This document shows positions 6,508-8,036 of a stretch of 8,036 nt of DNA, one piece after another. The notes under the pieces are model-generated. The model saw only the letters and a program-made list of their open reading frames with translations, ran no database searches and was not told the origin of the DNA. The position numbers were made by a program, and so were the translations under genes. The first letter of the stretch is position 1. The number at the start of each line of letters is the position of its first letter. This DNA is from Methyloceanibacter sp. (GTDB taxonomy: Bacteria; Pseudomonadota; Alphaproteobacteria; Rhizobiales; Methyloligellaceae), in assembly GCA_016649675.1 (NCBI GenBank), contig JAENXG010000107.1:1-8036 (forward strand), read 5' to 3'.

Positions 6508-7405
6508 GACCGCTTTGCGGCATAGGGGTGAAAGAGTGGCAGGCCTGACCTTGGGCCAGGCCTTCGCGGCGGCCGCCTCGGTCTTGCGCCAGGCAGGCTG
6601 CGAGACGCCGGAGCTCGATGCGAGGCTGTTGATCTGTGAAGCCGCAGGCCTGACCCACGAAGCCTATATCGCGCGGGCCCGCGATGAGGTTGCGCCAGAA
6701 ATCGCCGCGCGACTTGACGCCTCGATCGGGCGCCGGCTCAAGCGCGAGCCCGTGTCGCGCATCATCGGCTCCCGCGAGTTCTATGGAAGAAGCTTCCTCG
6801 TCGACCCTAATGCGCTCGACCCTCGCCCCGACACGGAGACGCTGATCGAGGCGGCGCTCGAACTTGTCGAGCGGAACGGCTGGCAGAAAAGGCCGCTCAA
6901 GCTGCTCGATCTCGGCACCGGCACAGGCTGCATCCTCATCACGCTGTTGGCCGAGCTGCCGCAGGCAAACGGCCTCGGCACCGACATCAGTGCGGCCGCG
7001 CTCGCCCTCGCCGCCGCCAATGCGCGGAGGCTGGGGGTGGCGACCCGCGCCTCCTTTATCGCCGGCGATTGGCTCGATGCGATCGGGGGAGAGTTCGACC
7101 TGATCCTCGCCAATCCCCCTTATCTCGCCGCGAGCGAGATCGCGCTCCTGTCGCGAGAGGTGGCGGAGTTCGACCCAAGGCTCGCGCTTGATGGCGGCCC
7201 TGACGGGCTTGACGCCTATCGGCGCATTACCGCGCGTGCCGGCCAGGTCCTTGCGCCAGGCGGCAGGATCCTCGTCGAGATCGGGGCCACCCAGGCTGAT
7301 GACGTGGCGGAGATCTTGCGTGGAGCCGGGCTCAGGCTCGACGAGGCCATAGGAATCAGGCCCGATCTTGCCGGCAGACCCCGCTCAGTCATGGCGGGCG
7401 TGTGA
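6500..7405 (+). CDS. prmC: Release factor glutamine N5-methyltransferase PrmC (HemK)
   Basis: A 301-residue SAM-dependent methyltransferase that methylates the side-chain amide of the GGQ glutamine in RF1 and RF2, raising their activity. The N-terminal helical domain (about 15-85) has the family pattern AGCETPELDARLLI. It is followed by EPVSRIIGSREFYGRSF and RPDTE (109-113, equivalent to the common RPETE). SAM motif I, DLGTGTG, is at 137-143, and the substrate-binding NPPY is at 205-208. ATG 6500 overlaps the prfA stop by 8 nt (ATGGCTGA) and has AGGAG at 6488-6492 with 7 nt spacing, so it is preferred and suggests translational coupling. GTG 6536 (codon 13), preceded by AGGGG, is a weaker alternative. 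The length is slightly above the usual 275-290. Confidence 0.96.
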   Translation: MAETALRHRGERVAGLTLGQAFAAAASVLRQAGCETPELDARLLICEAAGLTHEAYIARARDEVAPEIAARLDASIGRRLKREPVSRIIGSREFYGRSFLVDPNALDPRPDTETLIEAALELVERNGWQKRPLKLLDLGTGTGCILITLLAELPQANGLGTDISAAALALAAANARRLGVATRASFIAGDWLDAIGGEFDLILANPPYLAASEIALLSREVAEFDPRLALDGGPDGLDAYRRITARAGQVLAPGGRILVEIGATQADDVAEILRGAGLRLDEAIGIRPDLAGRPRSVMAGV

Positions 7406-7824
7406 CAGGCGGGGGCGAATAGCGTCGCAGGGCAAAAAAGAGACTTGGAAAATAACGGGGTTCGGGGTAGGTTCTTGCCAACGCAATGAATATTCTCGGC
7501 CATTGGCGCTTGCGAAGCGCGGCCGGTTGCAACGGCAACAAGAGCGGATATCTCGTGAACCTCGATTGAAGGGCTGCGTGCCTCTCGGGACGTTCAGGAG
7601 ACGCTCAACCGCCCATCAGATTGAGGTTGGCTGGCGCTGGTTCCTAGGACTCGAAGACGCGTAGCGCCGGAATCGACTCAATAACAAGGCAGCGAAAAGC
7701 GCGGGTAGGACGACTGCTGGGCTGATCCGGCTTTCCGGACGCAAAGTGCATTGGGGCTGAAGTCAGTCGTGAACAGCAGGGAATAGGACGCGGCGTTTGC
7801 CGCTTATCAGGTGATTAGAAGCCA
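7406..7824 (+). other. 419-bp non-coding stretch between prmC and the DUF4167 gene with several small hairpins
   Basis: I find no convincing gene here. An open frame from 7368 to 7664 begins inside prmC and has no domain-like sequence, and an ATG at 7486 gives only 27 codons with no ribosome binding site. The stretch is less GC-biased than the genes and includes an A-rich patch at 7434-7455. Hairpins seen by eye: 7506-7511/7515-7520 (6 bp), 7526-7530/7535-7539 (5 bp), 7631-7638/7663-7670 (8 bp with one G-U, long loop), 7726-7730/7735-7739 (5 bp) and 7790-7794/7799-7803 (5 bp). A weak promoter-like pair is TTGGAA 7445-7450 and TAGGTT 7468-7473, spacing 17. It could be a long 5' leader of the DUF4167 gene, a small RNA gene, or plain spacer. 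No known RNA family (tmRNA, RNase P RNA, 6S RNA, SRP RNA) is recognised. Confidence 0.5.
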
Positions 7825-8036
7825 ATGAGGCAAGGACAGCAGAATAATCGCAGGGGGCGCGGCCGCAGCGGCCGTAAGCCCCAGAATCCCTTAGCGCGGA
7901 GCTATGAATCCAACGGACCCGACGTAAAGATCCGTGGGACAGCCGCCCATATCGCCGAGAAATATCTGTCGCTCGCACGCGACGCTCTGTCATCGGGCGA
8001 CTTGGTGTCGGCCGAGAGCTATTTTCAGCACGCCGA
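7825..8036 (+). CDS. DUF4167 domain protein, 5' part (cut by window edge)
   Basis: The first 70 codons of a gene that runs past the right edge. The translation starts MRQGQQNNRRGRGRSGRKPQ, a strongly basic Arg/Gly/Asn/Gln-rich tail. It continues with the DUF4167 signature NPLARSYESNGPDVKIRGTA (21-40) and HIAEKYLSLARDALSSGD (42-59), ending in ESYFQHAE. DUF4167 proteins are typical of alphaproteobacteria, and as far as I know their function is not established; the basic tail suggests nucleic-acid binding, which is inference. The ATG fits the family N-terminus. Only a weak AGAAG (7817-7821) precedes it at short spacing. The frame is also open in the opposite direction (7993 to 7763), but the match to the family decides the strand. 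Confidence 0.9.
   Translation, partial: MRQGQQNNRRGRGRSGRKPQNPLARSYESNGPDVKIRGTAAHIAEKYLSLARDALSSGDLVSAESYFQHA

Noticed and set aside
7486..7569. 27-codon small ORF before the DUF4167 gene
   Set aside because: There is no ribosome binding site, membrane segment or recognisable motif, and short frames like this are common by chance.
7368..7664. 98-codon frame across the prmC end and the following gap
   Set aside because: It starts inside prmC out of frame, lacks a ribosome binding site, and its composition is not protein-like.
7790..7806. GCGGC-GTTT-GCCGC hairpin as an intrinsic terminator
   Set aside because: The stem is only 5 bp, no U-run follows, and it lies less than 25 nt upstream of the DUF4167 start codon, an unlikely place for a terminator.
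7406..7824. Permuted or two-piece tmRNA, 6S RNA, SRP RNA or RNase P RNA
   Set aside because: I looked for the tag-peptide reading frame, the SRP GGAAG-type tetraloop region and RNase P core motifs and saw none.

Overview
The window looks like core chromosome from a GC-rich alphaproteobacterium, most likely of the order Hyphomicrobiales (Rhizobiales). This rests on family recognition by eye: a rhizobial-type aspartokinase with two ACT domains, a GAF-containing PTS-Ntr Enzyme I (PtsP), and a DUF4167 protein lying downstream of prfA-prmC. No taxonomic search was possible. I see no transposase, integrase, CRISPR array, tRNA, rRNA or prophage signature.

Layout from left to right. The 5' half of ubiG (ubiquinone biosynthesis O-methyltransferase) runs leftward off the window edge. 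A 169-bp divergent intergenic region follows; it holds a possible lysC promoter and two overlapping, mutually exclusive hairpins. All remaining genes point rightward: lysC (aspartokinase), ptsP (EI-Ntr), a RodZ-like helix-turn-helix protein with a Pro/Gln-rich linker and one membrane segment, prfA (release factor 1) and prmC (glutamine methyltransferase of release factors). prmC overlaps the end of prfA by 8 nt. A 419-bp stretch with no convincing gene then leads to the 5' end of a DUF4167 gene, cut by the right edge.

Functionally, lysC opens the aspartate-family amino acid pathway. ptsP is the first phosphotransferase of the regulatory nitrogen PTS. PrfA ends translation at UAA/UAG, and PrmC methylates the GGQ glutamine of that same factor. 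Spacing (lysC-ptsP 78 nt, ptsP-HTH gene 116 nt, HTH gene-prfA 19 nt, prfA-prmC overlap) fits one or two transcription units.

Most of the window is ordinary housekeeping sequence, and no clearly new system is present. The points most worth checking are the alternative hairpins upstream of lysC, a possible internal lysC start giving an ACT-only subunit, the RodZ-like protein with its WPNAAPS-type tandem repeats, and the non-coding stretch before the DUF4167 gene.
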